A stretch of DNA of 41,786 nucleotides from an uncultured Glaciecola sp. (GTDB lineage: Bacteria > Pseudomonadota > Gammaproteobacteria > Enterobacterales > Alteromonadaceae). Both the position numbers and the translations under genes were made by a program. Below are positions 9,135 through 17,278 of this stretch, one piece after another (within the stretch, counting starts at the first letter, position 1; the number at the start of each line of letters is the position of its first letter). The notes beneath the pieces are model-generated. The model was not told the origin of the DNA. It saw nothing but the letters and a program-made list of their open reading frames with translations, and did no database searches. The stretch is from assembly GCA_905479945.1 (NCBI GenBank), contig CAJQOP010000089.1, forward strand, positions 1 through 41,786, written 5' to 3'.

Positions 9135-10100
9135 ATGATACGTGTTGGATATTTTACCTCTGTGCTACTTTCAGCAATCTTAGTATTCGCAATGCCTACA
9201 AATGCAGTTGGCCATGAAGATGCGAAAGTGAAATCGGTGTTAGTAACGGGCTCTAGTACCGGCATCGGCCGGAATTTAGCTGAAACTCTTGCTAGCAATG
9301 GCTATCACGTATATGCGGGTGCAAGAAAGGATGAAGACATAGCTCAATTGAATGCTATTGACAATATTACAGCGGTTAGACTTGACGTAACTAAACAGGA
9401 CGAAATTGATGCTGTTGTTGCTCTAATTCGCAAAAAAGGCACAGGTCTTTATGCACTAGTTAATAATGCAGGAATAGGCTCTGGTGGCCCTGTCGCAAGC
9501 ACGTCATTTGAAGATCTTGACATGATTTACCGTATTAACGTTGAAGGTGTGTATCGAGTGACCAAAGCCTTTGCTCCACTTATTATAGAGTCTAAAGGAC
9601 GTATCTCCACAACAGGCTCTATAGCCGGCACTATAACGCGTGCAGGAATGAGTTCTTATAGCGGTACTAAACATTGGATTGAAGCATTCACCGATTCCTT
9701 AGCGGATGAAATGGAGCCAATGGGAGTTGCCGTTAGTGTTATTGAACCTGGTAACTATCAATCTCATATTCGCCGCAGTGGTGTGATGCGAAGTTTCGCC
9801 AAGGTAAAAGCTGCTGGTGGTGAAATTACGGCCGACATGCAAAAAATGTATGATGCTACTGAAGCAAGAGAGCTTTCTTATAAAAAACCAGATGAGGTTT
9901 CGGCTGCCTTTATGCATGCCTTGTTCGACGACAAGCCCTTGCGCCGATATGTGGTCACGCCTAATCAACAAGAACAGATGTTTACCATTAGTACTAAAGT
10001 TAATCGCTTGGTAGAGCTAAATCAATGGGGACCGCACAGCTACACTCGTGACCAACTTGTTGAAATGCTAGACAAGGCCCTTGCAGAAAAAGCAAAATAG
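9135..10100 (+). CDS. Short-chain dehydrogenase/reductase with a Sec-type signal
   Basis: This 321-residue classical SDR has the cofactor motif TGSSTGIG at residues 38-45, the NNAG motif near residue 112, and the catalytic Ser in TTGSIAG with Tyr175 and Lys179 in YSGTK. It should oxidise or reduce an alcohol/ketone pair with NAD(P). The first 26 residues look like a cleavable signal (hydrophobic core from VGYF to VFAM, then PTNA), ahead of a normal SDR start at KSVLVTG. No internal Met could replace the start, and a good ribosome binding site (taagga) stands before the ATG. An exported NAD(P) enzyme is unusual; the segment could instead be a membrane anchor. Confidence 0.88.
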   Translation: MIRVGYFTSVLLSAILVFAMPTNAVGHEDAKVKSVLVTGSSTGIGRNLAETLASNGYHVYAGARKDEDIAQLNAIDNITAVRLDVTKQDEIDAVVALIRKKGTGLYALVNNAGIGSGGPVASTSFEDLDMIYRINVEGVYRVTKAFAPLIIESKGRISTTGSIAGTITRAGMSSYSGTKHWIEAFTDSLADEMEPMGVAVSVIEPGNYQSHIRRSGVMRSFAKVKAAGGEITADMQKMYDATEARELSYKKPDEVSAAFMHALFDDKPLRRYVVTPNQQEQMFTISTKVNRLVELNQWGPHSYTRDQLVEMLDKALAEKAK

Positions 10101-10146
10101 ATACTTTGAACTTGCTCTTTGATGAATAAGAGCAATCGAAAAGCAT

Positions 10147-10173
10147 AAAAAAACCCGCCGTAATGGGCGGGTT
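10147..10173. terminator. Bidirectional terminator between SDR and OmpA-like genes
   Basis: A GC-rich 8-bp stem (aacccgcc, 10152-10159, with ggcgggtt, 10166-10173) has a 6-base loop. On the minus strand it is followed by seven T (the A run 10147-10153), so it fits best as the end of the OmpA-like transcript. On the plus strand the tail ttcctattt is weaker but may serve the SDR gene. Confidence 0.8.
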
Positions 10174-10276
10174 CCTATTTGAAAAATGCAAAGGCAGTGC
10201 AATTTTCCATTTCGAGCAAACCAACAACAAGCCAAATAATCTATAGAACTTATTCGATTTACTTCGCGCTAGCTTA

Positions 10277-10951
10277 TTAAGGCTGAGTAATAGGGAGTAA
10301 AGAAATTTCCACTCTTCTATTTAGCATTTTGCCTTCTTCAGTAGCATTATTCGCTACAGGCTGTGTTTCACCAAAGCCAATCACTTCCAATCTGTCATTT
10401 ATAACACCACTGTTTCGCAAGTAAGCAGAAACTGATTGTGCGCGGTTTTCTGATAAATTTTGGTTCAAGGCGTCAGAACCTGTGCTATCAGTGTGACCAC
10501 TAACAACCACTAAGGTTTTATCAAATTCTTTCAATACTAAAGTTACTGAGTCGAGAACAGAAAGAAAGTCTTGTGCGATATCAGCATTGCCTGAAGCAAA
10601 GGTAATATTACCGGGCATGATCAAGTTAATATTGTTGCCATCACGCTCAACACTTACGCCAGAACCCCGTAATTGTTGTCTTAGCTTAGCTTCTTGAGTA
10701 TCCATGTAATAGCCAATACCGCCGCCAATGGCCGCGCCGCCAGCAGCAGCTTTAAGTATCCTTTCATTTCGTTTTCCAGAATCTTTGTCTTTGTTAGCTA
10801 GGTAGGCAACAACAGCAGCGACGCCAGCACCAATACCAGCACCTTTACCAGCGTTGCTGACTTCTTGTTCGCCAGTATATGGGTCATAAGTGGCACAAGA
10901 CGTAACCAATAACAAACAGGACAAAGAAAGAGTAGCGCTTAATATTTTCAT
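10277..10951 (-). CDS. OmpA-family lipoprotein, YiaD-like
   Basis: This 224-residue outer-membrane lipoprotein has its lipobox VTSC at Cys19. A glycine-zipper region follows (GKGAGIGAG and GGAAIGGGIGY, residues 36-82), then an OmpA C-terminal peptidoglycan-binding domain from about residue 110. The domain has the diagnostic GHTDSTGS, LSENRAQSVSAYL and LNRRVEI elements. It should anchor the outer membrane to peptidoglycan. Length and order match E. coli YiaD. It is monocistronic and ends about 100 bases before a strong terminator. Its upstream region carries hairpins, described separately. Confidence 0.9.
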   Translation of the reverse strand: MKILSATLSLSCLLLVTSCATYDPYTGEQEVSNAGKGAGIGAGVAAVVAYLANKDKDSGKRNERILKAAAGGAAIGGGIGYYMDTQEAKLRQQLRGSGVSVERDGNNINLIMPGNITFASGNADIAQDFLSVLDSVTLVLKEFDKTLVVVSGHTDSTGSDALNQNLSENRAQSVSAYLRNSGVINDRLEVIGFGETQPVANNATEEGKMLNRRVEISLLPITQP

Positions 10952-10980
10952 TTTGTTTCCTTTAATACTTATATAAATAT

Positions 10981-11160
10981 GATAAACGCCACATATGTTT
11001 TTATATGTGGCGATAGAATCTGCTTAGGAGAAGAGTGTTAGAAAGGATAGTATTCAAGTATTGAACACGTTTTGGGGTCGTTCAATACCTTCAACACACA
11101 ACTTCAATATACAACTTCAAAAAGCCGTTTCAATACATTCAAAAATCTTGAAACGCTTTG
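10981..11160. repeat. Cluster of three inverted repeats with a recurring TTCAATAC motif
   Basis: Three hairpins lie between the phosphatase-like and OmpA-like genes. The first is a perfect 10-bp stem (cgccacatat, 10987-10996, with 11003-11012). The second is a 9-bp stem (gtattgaac, 11058-11066, with 11080-11088). The third is a 12-bp stem with one bulge (11121-11133 with 11148-11159). The octamer ttcaatac occurs at 11081 and 11129, nearly at 11103 (ttcaatat), and inverted at 11058. The gap has no ORF. It may hold the end of the urease-operon transcript and the control region of the OmpA-like gene. Confidence 0.6.
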
Positions 11161-11212
11161 TTATAGTTTAACATTAAAGCACAGTTGGTTTCAGGAACTT
11201 TATTAGATATTC

Positions 11213-11737
11213 CTACTTAGCTATCACTTCATCAATAAAAGCCTGCCAAGTTTCATTAGGTTGCCAAATTTCCAACATATCCTGCTTTGCTAATTCTTCA
11301 GGCTCGTTTAGTTGAGTGACTCGATAAAGATAAGTAAAAGTTGCTCCGCGCCAATTCAAACGGCAATGCGTTAGTGTTTTCCCTTCAGTAATGTTGTATT
11401 TGTCCATAAACGAAACGTACTCGTTGAAGTTCTCTATTGTTGGGTTCTCCCATTCAACTTGAATATTATGGTAGCTTAAACCCAGCTCTTTCATTAGGTT
11501 AACTTCTTCACTTCTGTCGCCAGGAATAAGGTCTATTACCTTAGTCACTCCCATTTTTTTAAGCGTTTCGAAGTGCTTTTGCGTCGGTAATCCGGCACTA
11601 AGCATTTTGGGGCTATTTACCTGATAGTTTTTTAAATCACTTAATTGCATATCAAGTTCGTCCTGTGATGCATTCGTATTATTTATATTGCCCACCAACA
11701 GAAGAGTGAAGATGGAGATTAAAAAAATAGATTTCAT
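11213..11737 (-). CDS. Exported phosphatase-like protein (DSP/DUF442-related) with short P-loop
   Basis: This 174-residue protein has an N-terminal signal (cleavage likely after TNA, about residue 23). The body resembles the tyrosine-phosphatase-like family related to the beta-lactamase hydrolase-like/DUF442 group: SAGLPTQKHFETLKKMGV, then KVIDLIPG, then the HCxxxxR loop HCRLNWRGA with Cys125 and Arg130. The spacing is Cys-x4-Arg, whereas classical phosphatases have Cys-x5-Arg. Function is unknown; phosphatase activity is not assured. It follows the 58-residue peptide gene of the urease operon by 38 bases in the same direction, so it may be the last gene of that transcript. A GGGA ribosome binding site precedes the ATG. 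Confidence 0.75.
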   Translation of the reverse strand: MKSIFLISIFTLLLVGNINNTNASQDELDMQLSDLKNYQVNSPKMLSAGLPTQKHFETLKKMGVTKVIDLIPGDRSEEVNLMKELGLSYHNIQVEWENPTIENFNEYVSFMDKYNITEGKTLTHCRLNWRGATFTYLYRVTQLNEPEELAKQDMLEIWQPNETWQAFIDEVIAK

Positions 11738-11775
11738 TTTGCGTGTCCCGTATTGATTAACGAAGTGGATTTACC

Positions 11776-11952
11776 TTATGCCTTCACCTTAAGCCATTTA
11801 TACGCTTTTATGGCAGCTAATGCACACAAGCATCCAATAGCGATATGATAAATGGTATGCAGGAAGCCTTCTTCCATTGAGTGGCCTTCATGTGCAAAAA
11901 CAGGTGCGCTAAGTAAGGCACAAGATATAGCGATAAAATAAATAATTTTCAT
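11776..11952 (-). CDS. 58-residue exported His-containing membrane peptide of the urease operon
   Basis: A complete small gene lies 33 bases after ureG on the same strand. It has ATG at 11952, TAA at 11776-11778, and a strong ribosome binding site (gaggaa) eight bases ahead. The product starts with a convincing signal peptide (MKIIYFIAI to SAPVFA, residues 1-20). The predicted mature N-terminus is HEGHSMEEGFLHTIYH, with His at 21, 24, 32 and 36. One hydrophobic segment follows (about residues 33-51), then a basic tail (KAYKWLKVKA). The His pattern recalls the mature N-terminus of HupE/UreJ nickel permeases, which are much longer. It could be a mini-UreJ or a periplasmic nickel-binding peptide. 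Both ideas are inference. Confidence 0.7.
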   Translation of the reverse strand: MKIIYFIAISCALLSAPVFAHEGHSMEEGFLHTIYHIAIGCLCALAAIKAYKWLKVKA

Positions 11953-11985
11953 AAGTCAGTTTCCTCTATAGGTGATAATTTTTAA

Positions 11986-12624
11986 TTAATTTTGCAAGTT
12001 CACTTGGTTCTGTATACCGAGCATTCCCTCATGTTCAATAAAGGCGATGATTTCATCTAGTCCCTGTTTTGTTTTCATGTTACTAAAAACAAAAGGCTTA
12101 CCATTACGCATTCTTTTTGTGTCCCTATCCATCACTTCAAGAGAAGCACCGACCAATTCGGCCACGTCTATTTTGTTAATAATGAGTAAGTCTGATTTGG
12201 TGATGCCAGGTCCACCTTTACGCGGAATTTTATCACCTGCTGACACATCAATTACATACAATGTTAGGTCGGATAACTCAGGACTGAAAGTGGCGCTGAG
12301 ATTGTCACCGCCGCTTTCTATCAGAACAAAATCAAGGTCCTTGTGAAGCTCCTGCAACTCGTCTATTGCGGCAAGGTTCATTGACGCGTCTTCACGAATA
12401 GCGGTATGCGGGCAGCCTCCCGTCTCAACACCAATAATGCGGTCTCTTGGTAGTGCGTCATTTTTAGTTAAAAATTCAGCGTCTTCTAATGTATAAATAT
12501 CATTTGTTACCACGGCCATATTGTACTTATCACGCAGTGCTATGCAGAGTTGACGTAACAAAGCTGTTTTACCAGAGCCAACCGGACCACCAACGCCAAT
12601 ACGTAATACTTGTTTGTTCATCAT
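11986..12624 (-). CDS. ureG: Urease accessory GTPase UreG
   Basis: This 212-residue SIMIBI-class GTPase delivers nickel to the urease active site. The P-loop GPVGSGKT is at residues 13-20 and the metal-binding CPH motif is Cys71-Pro-His73. The segments [11 protein letters not shown] and INKIDVA (the guanine-specifying motif) are intact. UreG dimerises on GTP and Ni binding and acts with UreF and UreD. It is the last of the seven canonical genes; the order D-A-B-C-E-F-G is common in proteobacteria. Length is normal. An AAGAGAA sequence ahead of the ATG serves as ribosome binding site. Confidence 0.97.
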   Translation of the reverse strand: MMNKQVLRIGVGGPVGSGKTALLRQLCIALRDKYNMAVVTNDIYTLEDAEFLTKNDALPRDRIIGVETGGCPHTAIREDASMNLAAIDELQELHKDLDFVLIESGGDNLSATFSPELSDLTLYVIDVSAGDKIPRKGGPGITKSDLLIINKIDVAELVGASLEVMDRDTKRMRNGKPFVFSNMKTKQGLDEIIAFIEHEGMLGIQNQVNLQN

Positions 12625-12680
12625 TTAATCATTCTCTTATTGTTTAATATATTTATTGGGTCATTTGGCGAGTTTAAAAG

Positions 12681-13376
12681 CTAAGATCTAAATAGCCTTG
12701 AATATTGTGTTTCATGCCAAGCACTGGCCATTGCTAAATGCGGTAGACTGCTGCCAATACTATCGTCATGTATTGCATTAGCTTGCTCAATGATTGATTG
12801 CGTATGTTCACTTAAAGTAAACAACAAGTTTTGTGCTTGGGTTTGGCCTAAAGGAACTAATTTAGTGGCAGCCGAAACTTGATTGTCAATATACGTCCAA
12901 CAATAGCCACTTTGAACTGACAACAAATCAAGTTTGAATTGATATGCGCACAATGCGAAGGCCGTCACAAAGCTACAGTCTTGGTTTTTAAAGGCTGCTG
13001 CAAATTTGTCAATATTGATCCCGTCTAACTGTTTCATCAGACGGACTAATGCCTTACCCATCGCGATATCTGATAATAATAATTCACTGCTTTCTCTACA
13101 GGCGACTATATGTGTATTCCAATATAGAAATGCTTCAAGATCCTCGGCAATAAGTGCTGCGTATAGGCGTTTTAAAATCGCGACGTCGGTTTGTTCTAAG
13201 GACTCAGTTAGATTCAATAGGATCCAACTTTTTGTTGAGTCGCTGTCAACTAGCCAGCCTGCTTCAACGGCGTACTCTAGGCCTTGAGAAAATGAAAAGC
13301 CGCCAACAGGTAAATTTGCACTACAAAGCTGCAATAGTCGATTTAACTTGATTGGACAGGCGCTGAGTTCACTCAT
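12681..13376 (-). CDS. ureF: Urease accessory protein UreF
   Basis: UreF is the all-helical scaffold that joins UreD to UreG and gates GTPase activation. The family signature near the N-terminus is present: [24 protein letters not shown]. The C-terminal half with [14 protein letters not shown] also fits. I chose the ATG at 13376 (231 residues, beginning MSELSACP) because it leaves the usual short leader before the first helix. The frame is open up to a TTG at 13406, just after the ureE stop, which would add ten residues. Neither start has a strong ribosome binding site, so translational coupling to ureE is likely. Confidence 0.93.
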   Translation of the reverse strand: MSELSACPIKLNRLLQLCSANLPVGGFSFSQGLEYAVEAGWLVDSDSTKSWILLNLTESLEQTDVAILKRLYAALIAEDLEAFLYWNTHIVACRESSELLLSDIAMGKALVRLMKQLDGINIDKFAAAFKNQDCSFVTAFALCAYQFKLDLLSVQSGYCWTYIDNQVSAATKLVPLGQTQAQNLLFTLSEHTQSIIEQANAIHDDSIGSSLPHLAMASAWHETQYSRLFRS

Positions 13377-13409
13377 CTTATTGAGACCATTTGCCAAACA
13401 GGCCAACTA

Positions 13410-13850
13410 CTAATGCGCATGTTCATTGTGCCCATAAGCACCGCTCTCTGGTTCGAATATAGCAGGCGTTTTATCAATGCTAAGTCCGTAGTTTTGTGCG
13501 AGCTCTTCTAATACGTGATCCGGTTTAAATCTGACCCAGCGTTCACCTATTTGCAATGAAGTATGACGATTGCCTAAGTGGTAACAAATTTTTGAAAATG
13601 CTAGCCAGTCTGTTGCGATTGCGGTCGACACTTCCTCGGCTTTTCCTAATACTTCAATAAGTAAGCCACACTCGGTTTTCAATACTTCACCAACTAAAAG
13701 CGGTTGGCCTCGCTGCATAAATATACCGATGTCTTTGCCTTGATCTGTCGCCCCTTTAATACGCGCTTTTTTACGCGTGTCGTGATCAAGCGTAATCGTA
13801 TCAACAATGGCGTCATGAGTATGAGGCAGTCTTTCATATGCTTGTAACAT
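13410..13850 (-). CDS. ureE: Urease nickel metallochaperone UreE
   Basis: This 146-residue nickel-binding dimer hands nickel to UreG. The N-terminal peptide-binding domain has RKKARIKG and GIFMQRGQPLL. The metal-binding domain has the conserved CYHLGNRHTSLQIGERW stretch (residues 90-106), where family members bind nickel, and KPDHVLEELAQNYG. The tail is short and carries only three His (GHNEHAH), unlike the long His tail of Klebsiella UreE, so extra nickel storage is probably limited. It starts 21 bases after ureC with a good ribosome binding site (aaaggga). Confidence 0.96.
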   Translation of the reverse strand: MLQAYERLPHTHDAIVDTITLDHDTRKKARIKGATDQGKDIGIFMQRGQPLLVGEVLKTECGLLIEVLGKAEEVSTAIATDWLAFSKICYHLGNRHTSLQIGERWVRFKPDHVLEELAQNYGLSIDKTPAIFEPESGAYGHNEHAH

Positions 13851-13871
13851 TTATATTCCCTTTTACTTCGC

Positions 13872-15575
13872 TTAAAACAAACAATATAGCTGCGCTAGCG
13901 GCAGTGTGCTCGCCGGTTCACAAGTGAGTAATTCTCCATTTGCGCGAACCTCATAAGTTTGCGGATCAACTTCAACCTTTGGCTGAAAGTTATTATGGAT
14001 CATGTCGTCCTTGCCAATATTGCGAGTGTTTTTACAAGCCATCACCAAGCGTGACATGCCAATTTTTTCGGGCACCTTGAGGTCAATCGAAGCCTGTGAC
14101 ATAAAAGTGATAGCAAGTTGCGCTGGCGCTTTGCCAAAGGAACCAAACATTGGGCGATAATATACCGGCTGAGGTGTTGGAATCGATGCGTTTGCATCGC
14201 CCATTGGTGCTGCGGCAATAAAGCCTGACTTAATTATCATCGCCGGCTTAATACCAAAAAAAGCGGGCTTCCATAACACTAAATCTGCCACTTTACCCAC
14301 TTCTACTGACCCAACTTCATGGCTAATGCCGTGGCTAATAGCAGGGTTAATCGTGTATTTAGCTACATAACGTTTTAGACGAAAGTTATCGTTACGGTCG
14401 GTATCGGGTGCAAGTGGTCCACGTTGTTGTCTCATTTTGTGCGCGGTTTGCCATGTGCGCGTAATCATTTCACCTACACGACCCATCGCTTGTGAGTCTG
14501 AGGCAATCATACTGATCGCACCAATATCATGCATAATGTCTTCAGCGGCGATACTTTCTTTGCGGATCCTCGAGTCAGCAAACGCAACATCCTCGGGAAT
14601 AGAAGGGTCGAGGTGATGACACACCATCAACATATCTAAATGTTCATCAACTGTGTTTATGGTGTATGGCCGAGTTGGGTTAGTTGATGAAGGCAATACG
14701 TTTGCTTCGCCACAAGCACGAATAATGTCGGGTGAATGACCACCTCCCGCGCCTTCCGTATGATAAGTATGGATTGTACGGCCTTTGAATGCCGCTAAGG
14801 TATCTTCCATGAAGCCCGATTCATTTAAGGTATCAGTATGAATAGCGACTTGCACATCAAAGCGCTCAGCAACAGACAAGCAATTGTCAATTGCAGCAGG
14901 TGTTGTGCCCCAGTCTTCATGCAATTTCAGACCACATACACCCGCTTCTATTTGTTCTTCCAAAGCTATCGGTAAGCTGGCATTCCCTTTACCTAAAAAG
15001 CCAAAATTCATTGGGAAGTCGTTAGTGGCTAAAAGCATTTTGTGTATGTTCCAAGGTCCAGGAGTACACGTAGTTGCGTTAGTGCCGGTTGCAGGACCGG
15101 TGCCGCCGCCAATCATGGTGGTGACGCCCGACATGAGTGCTTCTTCTATTTGTTGAGGGCAGATAAAATGTATATGGGCGTCTATGCCGCCGGCGGTAAG
15201 TATTTGGCCCTCGCCTGCAATCACTTCAGTACCTGGACCCACTTCAATATCGATATTGTTTTGAATGTCAGGATTACCCGCTTTCCCAATAATGGCAATC
15301 CGGCCCTCTTTAATGCCGACATCAGCTTTGATTATGCCCCAGTGATCAAGAATGATGACATTTGTGATGACCAAGTCTACGGTTTCTTTGCAAGAGGCTT
15401 GGCTTTGGCCCATGCCATCTCGAATAACCTTTCCGCCACCAAATTTTACTTCCTCACCATATTCGGTGAAATCTTTTTCAACTTCTAACCATAAATCGGT
15501 ATCAGCAAGACGAACACGATCACCAACGGTCGGGCCAAACATATGAGCATAGGAATGTTTATCTATGGTCGCCAT
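13872..15575 (-). CDS. ureC: Urease alpha subunit (catalytic) UreC
   Basis: This is the catalytic subunit of urease, which hydrolyses urea to ammonia and carbamate in the cytoplasm. From the ATG at 15575 ([10 protein letters not shown], the family start) the protein is 567 residues, and every active-site residue falls at the Klebsiella number. These are nickel ligands His134, His136, His246, His272 and Asp360, the lysine to be carbamylated Lys217 (GLKLHED), the catalytic His320 and the flap Cys319. The open frame runs 21 codons further upstream, but that part overlaps ureB and is not expected in the protein. The aaggagg site for this ATG lies inside the end of ureB, with only one base between the ureB stop and the start. 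Confidence 0.98.
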   Translation of the reverse strand: MATIDKHSYAHMFGPTVGDRVRLADTDLWLEVEKDFTEYGEEVKFGGGKVIRDGMGQSQASCKETVDLVITNVIILDHWGIIKADVGIKEGRIAIIGKAGNPDIQNNIDIEVGPGTEVIAGEGQILTAGGIDAHIHFICPQQIEEALMSGVTTMIGGGTGPATGTNATTCTPGPWNIHKMLLATNDFPMNFGFLGKGNASLPIALEEQIEAGVCGLKLHEDWGTTPAAIDNCLSVAERFDVQVAIHTDTLNESGFMEDTLAAFKGRTIHTYHTEGAGGGHSPDIIRACGEANVLPSSTNPTRPYTINTVDEHLDMLMVCHHLDPSIPEDVAFADSRIRKESIAAEDIMHDIGAISMIASDSQAMGRVGEMITRTWQTAHKMRQQRGPLAPDTDRNDNFRLKRYVAKYTINPAISHGISHEVGSVEVGKVADLVLWKPAFFGIKPAMIIKSGFIAAAPMGDANASIPTPQPVYYRPMFGSFGKAPAQLAITFMSQASIDLKVPEKIGMSRLVMACKNTRNIGKDDMIHNNFQPKVEVDPQTYEVRANGELLTCEPASTLPLAQLYCLF

Positions 15576-15576
15576 T

Positions 15577-15918
15577 TTATAAGCCTCCTTGTACTTTGCC
15601 GTGAAAGCCGAAAATACGACGCCTACCTTGATATTCAATTAGCGTCACTTCGCGCTCCTGTCCAGGCTCAAAGCGCACTGCAGTGCTAGAGGTAATATCC
15701 AGTCGATATCCTCTTGTTGCTTCACGGTCAAATGTGAGCGCAGGATTAACTTCGTAAAAATGGTAGTGCGAGCCAACTTGAATGGGTCGATCACCTGAAT
15801 TAGCAACCGTGATTTTTAGTTTTTCTCGGCCTACATTGAGTTCTCGGTTACCGCTGTCAGTTCTAATTTCGCCGGGTATCATAATGTCATTCTCGCTAGT
15901 TTCTTGTTGAGTTACCAT
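15577..15918 (-). CDS. ureB: Urease beta subunit UreB
   Basis: This 113-residue structural subunit shows the family start IMIPGEI and the core [14 protein letters not shown], with [13 protein letters not shown] and [15 protein letters not shown] following. It wraps around UreA and UreC in the (ABC)3 assembly and has no catalytic residues. It is a separate gene, as in most bacteria, not a UreA-UreB fusion as in Helicobacter. The N-terminus ([11 protein letters not shown]) is about ten residues longer than the shortest homologues. The stop lies one base before ureC, so the two are coupled. Confidence 0.97.
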   Translation of the reverse strand: MVTQQETSENDIMIPGEIRTDSGNRELNVGREKLKITVANSGDRPIQVGSHYHFYEVNPALTFDREATRGYRLDITSSTAVRFEPGQEREVTLIEYQGRRRIFGFHGKVQGGL

Positions 15919-15928
15919 AATGCGACTC

Positions 15929-16231
15929 TTAAAAAATGGGGTTATGCACAGTAACTAATTTTGTTCCATCGGGAAAAGTTGCCTCGACTTGCACTTCAGA
16001 TATTAGCTCACTGACGCCTTCCATCACTTGCTCTTTCGATAGCAAGGTTCGGCCATAGTCCATCATTTCAGCGACTGTTTTTCCGTCTCGTGCGCCTTCT
16101 ATTATTTCCATGGAAATGTAAGCCATCGCTTCGGGGTAATTGAGCTTAACTCCTCTTTTTAAACGGCGTTCTGCTAGCAATGCTGCGGTAAATATCAGTA
16201 GCTTATCTTTTTCTCTTGGTAGTAAATCCAT
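15929..16231 (-). CDS. ureA: Urease gamma subunit UreA
   Basis: This 100-residue structural subunit has the usual length and signatures: [21 protein letters not shown] at the start, [11 protein letters not shown] and [13 protein letters not shown] in the middle, and [20 protein letters not shown] at the end. It is the smallest component of the urease heterotrimer. Ten bases separate it from ureB, in one transcript. It is preceded by a 108-base gap from ureD that holds a short tandem repeat and a palindrome, described separately. Confidence 0.97.
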   Translation of the reverse strand: MDLLPREKDKLLIFTAALLAERRLKRGVKLNYPEAMAYISMEIIEGARDGKTVAEMMDYGRTLLSKEQVMEGVSELISEVQVEATFPDGTKLVTVHNPIF

Positions 16232-16267
16232 CTATTGTTTACTCTTGTAAGTGTTTAAAACGGTGTT

Positions 16268-16323
16268 TATAACAGCTTTTATAACAGCTTTCATAAAAGC
16301 GATTATGCACGCAGCTATGTGCA
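16268..16323. repeat. 12-bp tandem repeat and palindrome in the ureD-ureA gap
   Basis: The unit tataacagcttt occurs twice in a row at 16268-16291 and runs into a partial inverted copy (cataaaagc). A palindrome tgcac-N8-gtgca spans 16306-16323. The gap is the longest inside the core urease operon, so a secondary promoter, operator or mRNA processing signal for ureA is possible. The palindrome is one base wider than the NtrC consensus. Confidence 0.4.
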
Positions 16324-16339
16324 CATTTAATTGGGCAAT

Positions 16340-17278
16340 TTATGTATGCCAAATGCGTGGCATAACCCCAGTTTTGTTAATGTAATAAGGACGCATTAAT
16401 TGCCACAGTGAAATGAATAATGCTTTGCACTCTTCAGCTTGGTTACCTAAGTAGCGCACCACTAAGAGCTGGCGAATTTGAGTAATGCTAACTTTTTTAC
16501 TTGCATCAATAATAGCTTCTTGTTGCTCAATATTGGCTCGAAGCCTATTTAAAAGCTCTCGCTGCTCATTTTCACTGATCGTGTTTGTTGCTGCGTAAGC
16601 AATCATCGTGGCAAACACAGAACAGCAGTTCAAGCCCGCCGTATGCTGCATAACCGACTTACTTCCACAAATATGAATGCGGTCATGAAATACTAATTTA
16701 TCATCAATAAGGACACGATTAAGTTGAGTGAACTGACCGCGTTCGAAAAGCTGTTTGGATGAGGGCAGCCCCAGGCAAGTAATGTCCCAGCCAATATAAC
16801 AACTGCTTGATTGCAAGCTTACATCAAGATGATTAGTAGCATCCGCGCCAGGATATACGATGGTTTCTAGTGGAAAATTTTCGCAAATAGATGCTCGGCC
16901 CAATATTACTTTAGTATGTTGATATTGCTTAGAGTCACCAATGCTCATGTCTTCACGCGCACGATAAAATCGGTTTGCGCCAGGCGTAGTTACTAAGGTA
17001 TGAGCTTGGGTTTCTAGTTCAATTGAAATGCGCAGTTCATCACCTGAAACAATACCTGCGGGTGGATGTAACAAATAAATGTGTGCGCAACTTTTGTCTT
17101 CTGGGTAAAAGGCCTTTTGAACACTCAATGGACCTTTGCGAGATGCTTTGCTAAGCAGAGTGCGGCCATCTTTCTTGCTAAATGTTAATGATAGATTAGC
17201 CTTCCAAGTGCTTTTTTCTATCCTTTGTGGACTGAGCGCTTGGAGCTGACTTGTTTTACTATTTACTAAAGGTTCCAT
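16340..17278 (-). CDS. ureD: Urease accessory protein UreD (UreH)
   Basis: This 312-residue accessory protein is the first gene of the operon. UreD forms the complex with apo-urease on which UreF and UreG assemble, and it contains a tunnel for nickel. Family markers are GPLSVQKAFYPED, HPPAGIVSGDEL, TTPGANRFYRA and the WDITCLGLP segment. The N-terminus is about 20 residues longer than many homologues before the conserved KANLSLTFSKKDGRT start; the ATG has GGGA just upstream. It is transcribed away from the permease gene, with a 442-base divergent control region between them. Confidence 0.96.
   Translation of the reverse strand: MEPLVNSKTSQLQALSPQRIEKSTWKANLSLTFSKKDGRTLLSKASRKGPLSVQKAFYPEDKSCAHIYLLHPPAGIVSGDELRISIELETQAHTLVTTPGANRFYRAREDMSIGDSKQYQHTKVILGRASICENFPLETIVYPGADATNHLDVSLQSSSCYIGWDITCLGLPSSKQLFERGQFTQLNRVLIDDKLVFHDRIHICGSKSVMQHTAGLNCCSVFATMIAYAATNTISENEQRELLNRLRANIEQQEAIIDASKKVSITQIRQLLVVRYLGNQAEECKALFISLWQLMRPYYINKTGVMPRIWHT

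Noticed and set aside
15042..15488. 148-codon plus-strand open frame inside ureC
   Set aside because: It lies fully within a highly conserved catalytic gene on the other strand, has no ribosome binding site and resembles no family.
15576..15638. Longer ureC start with 21 extra residues
   Set aside because: The extra part overlaps ureB, whereas the ATG at 15575 has an aaggagg site and gives the standard protein start and numbering.
16306..16323. NtrC binding site
   Set aside because: The half sites resemble the consensus, but the spacer is one base too long and the inner bases do not fit.
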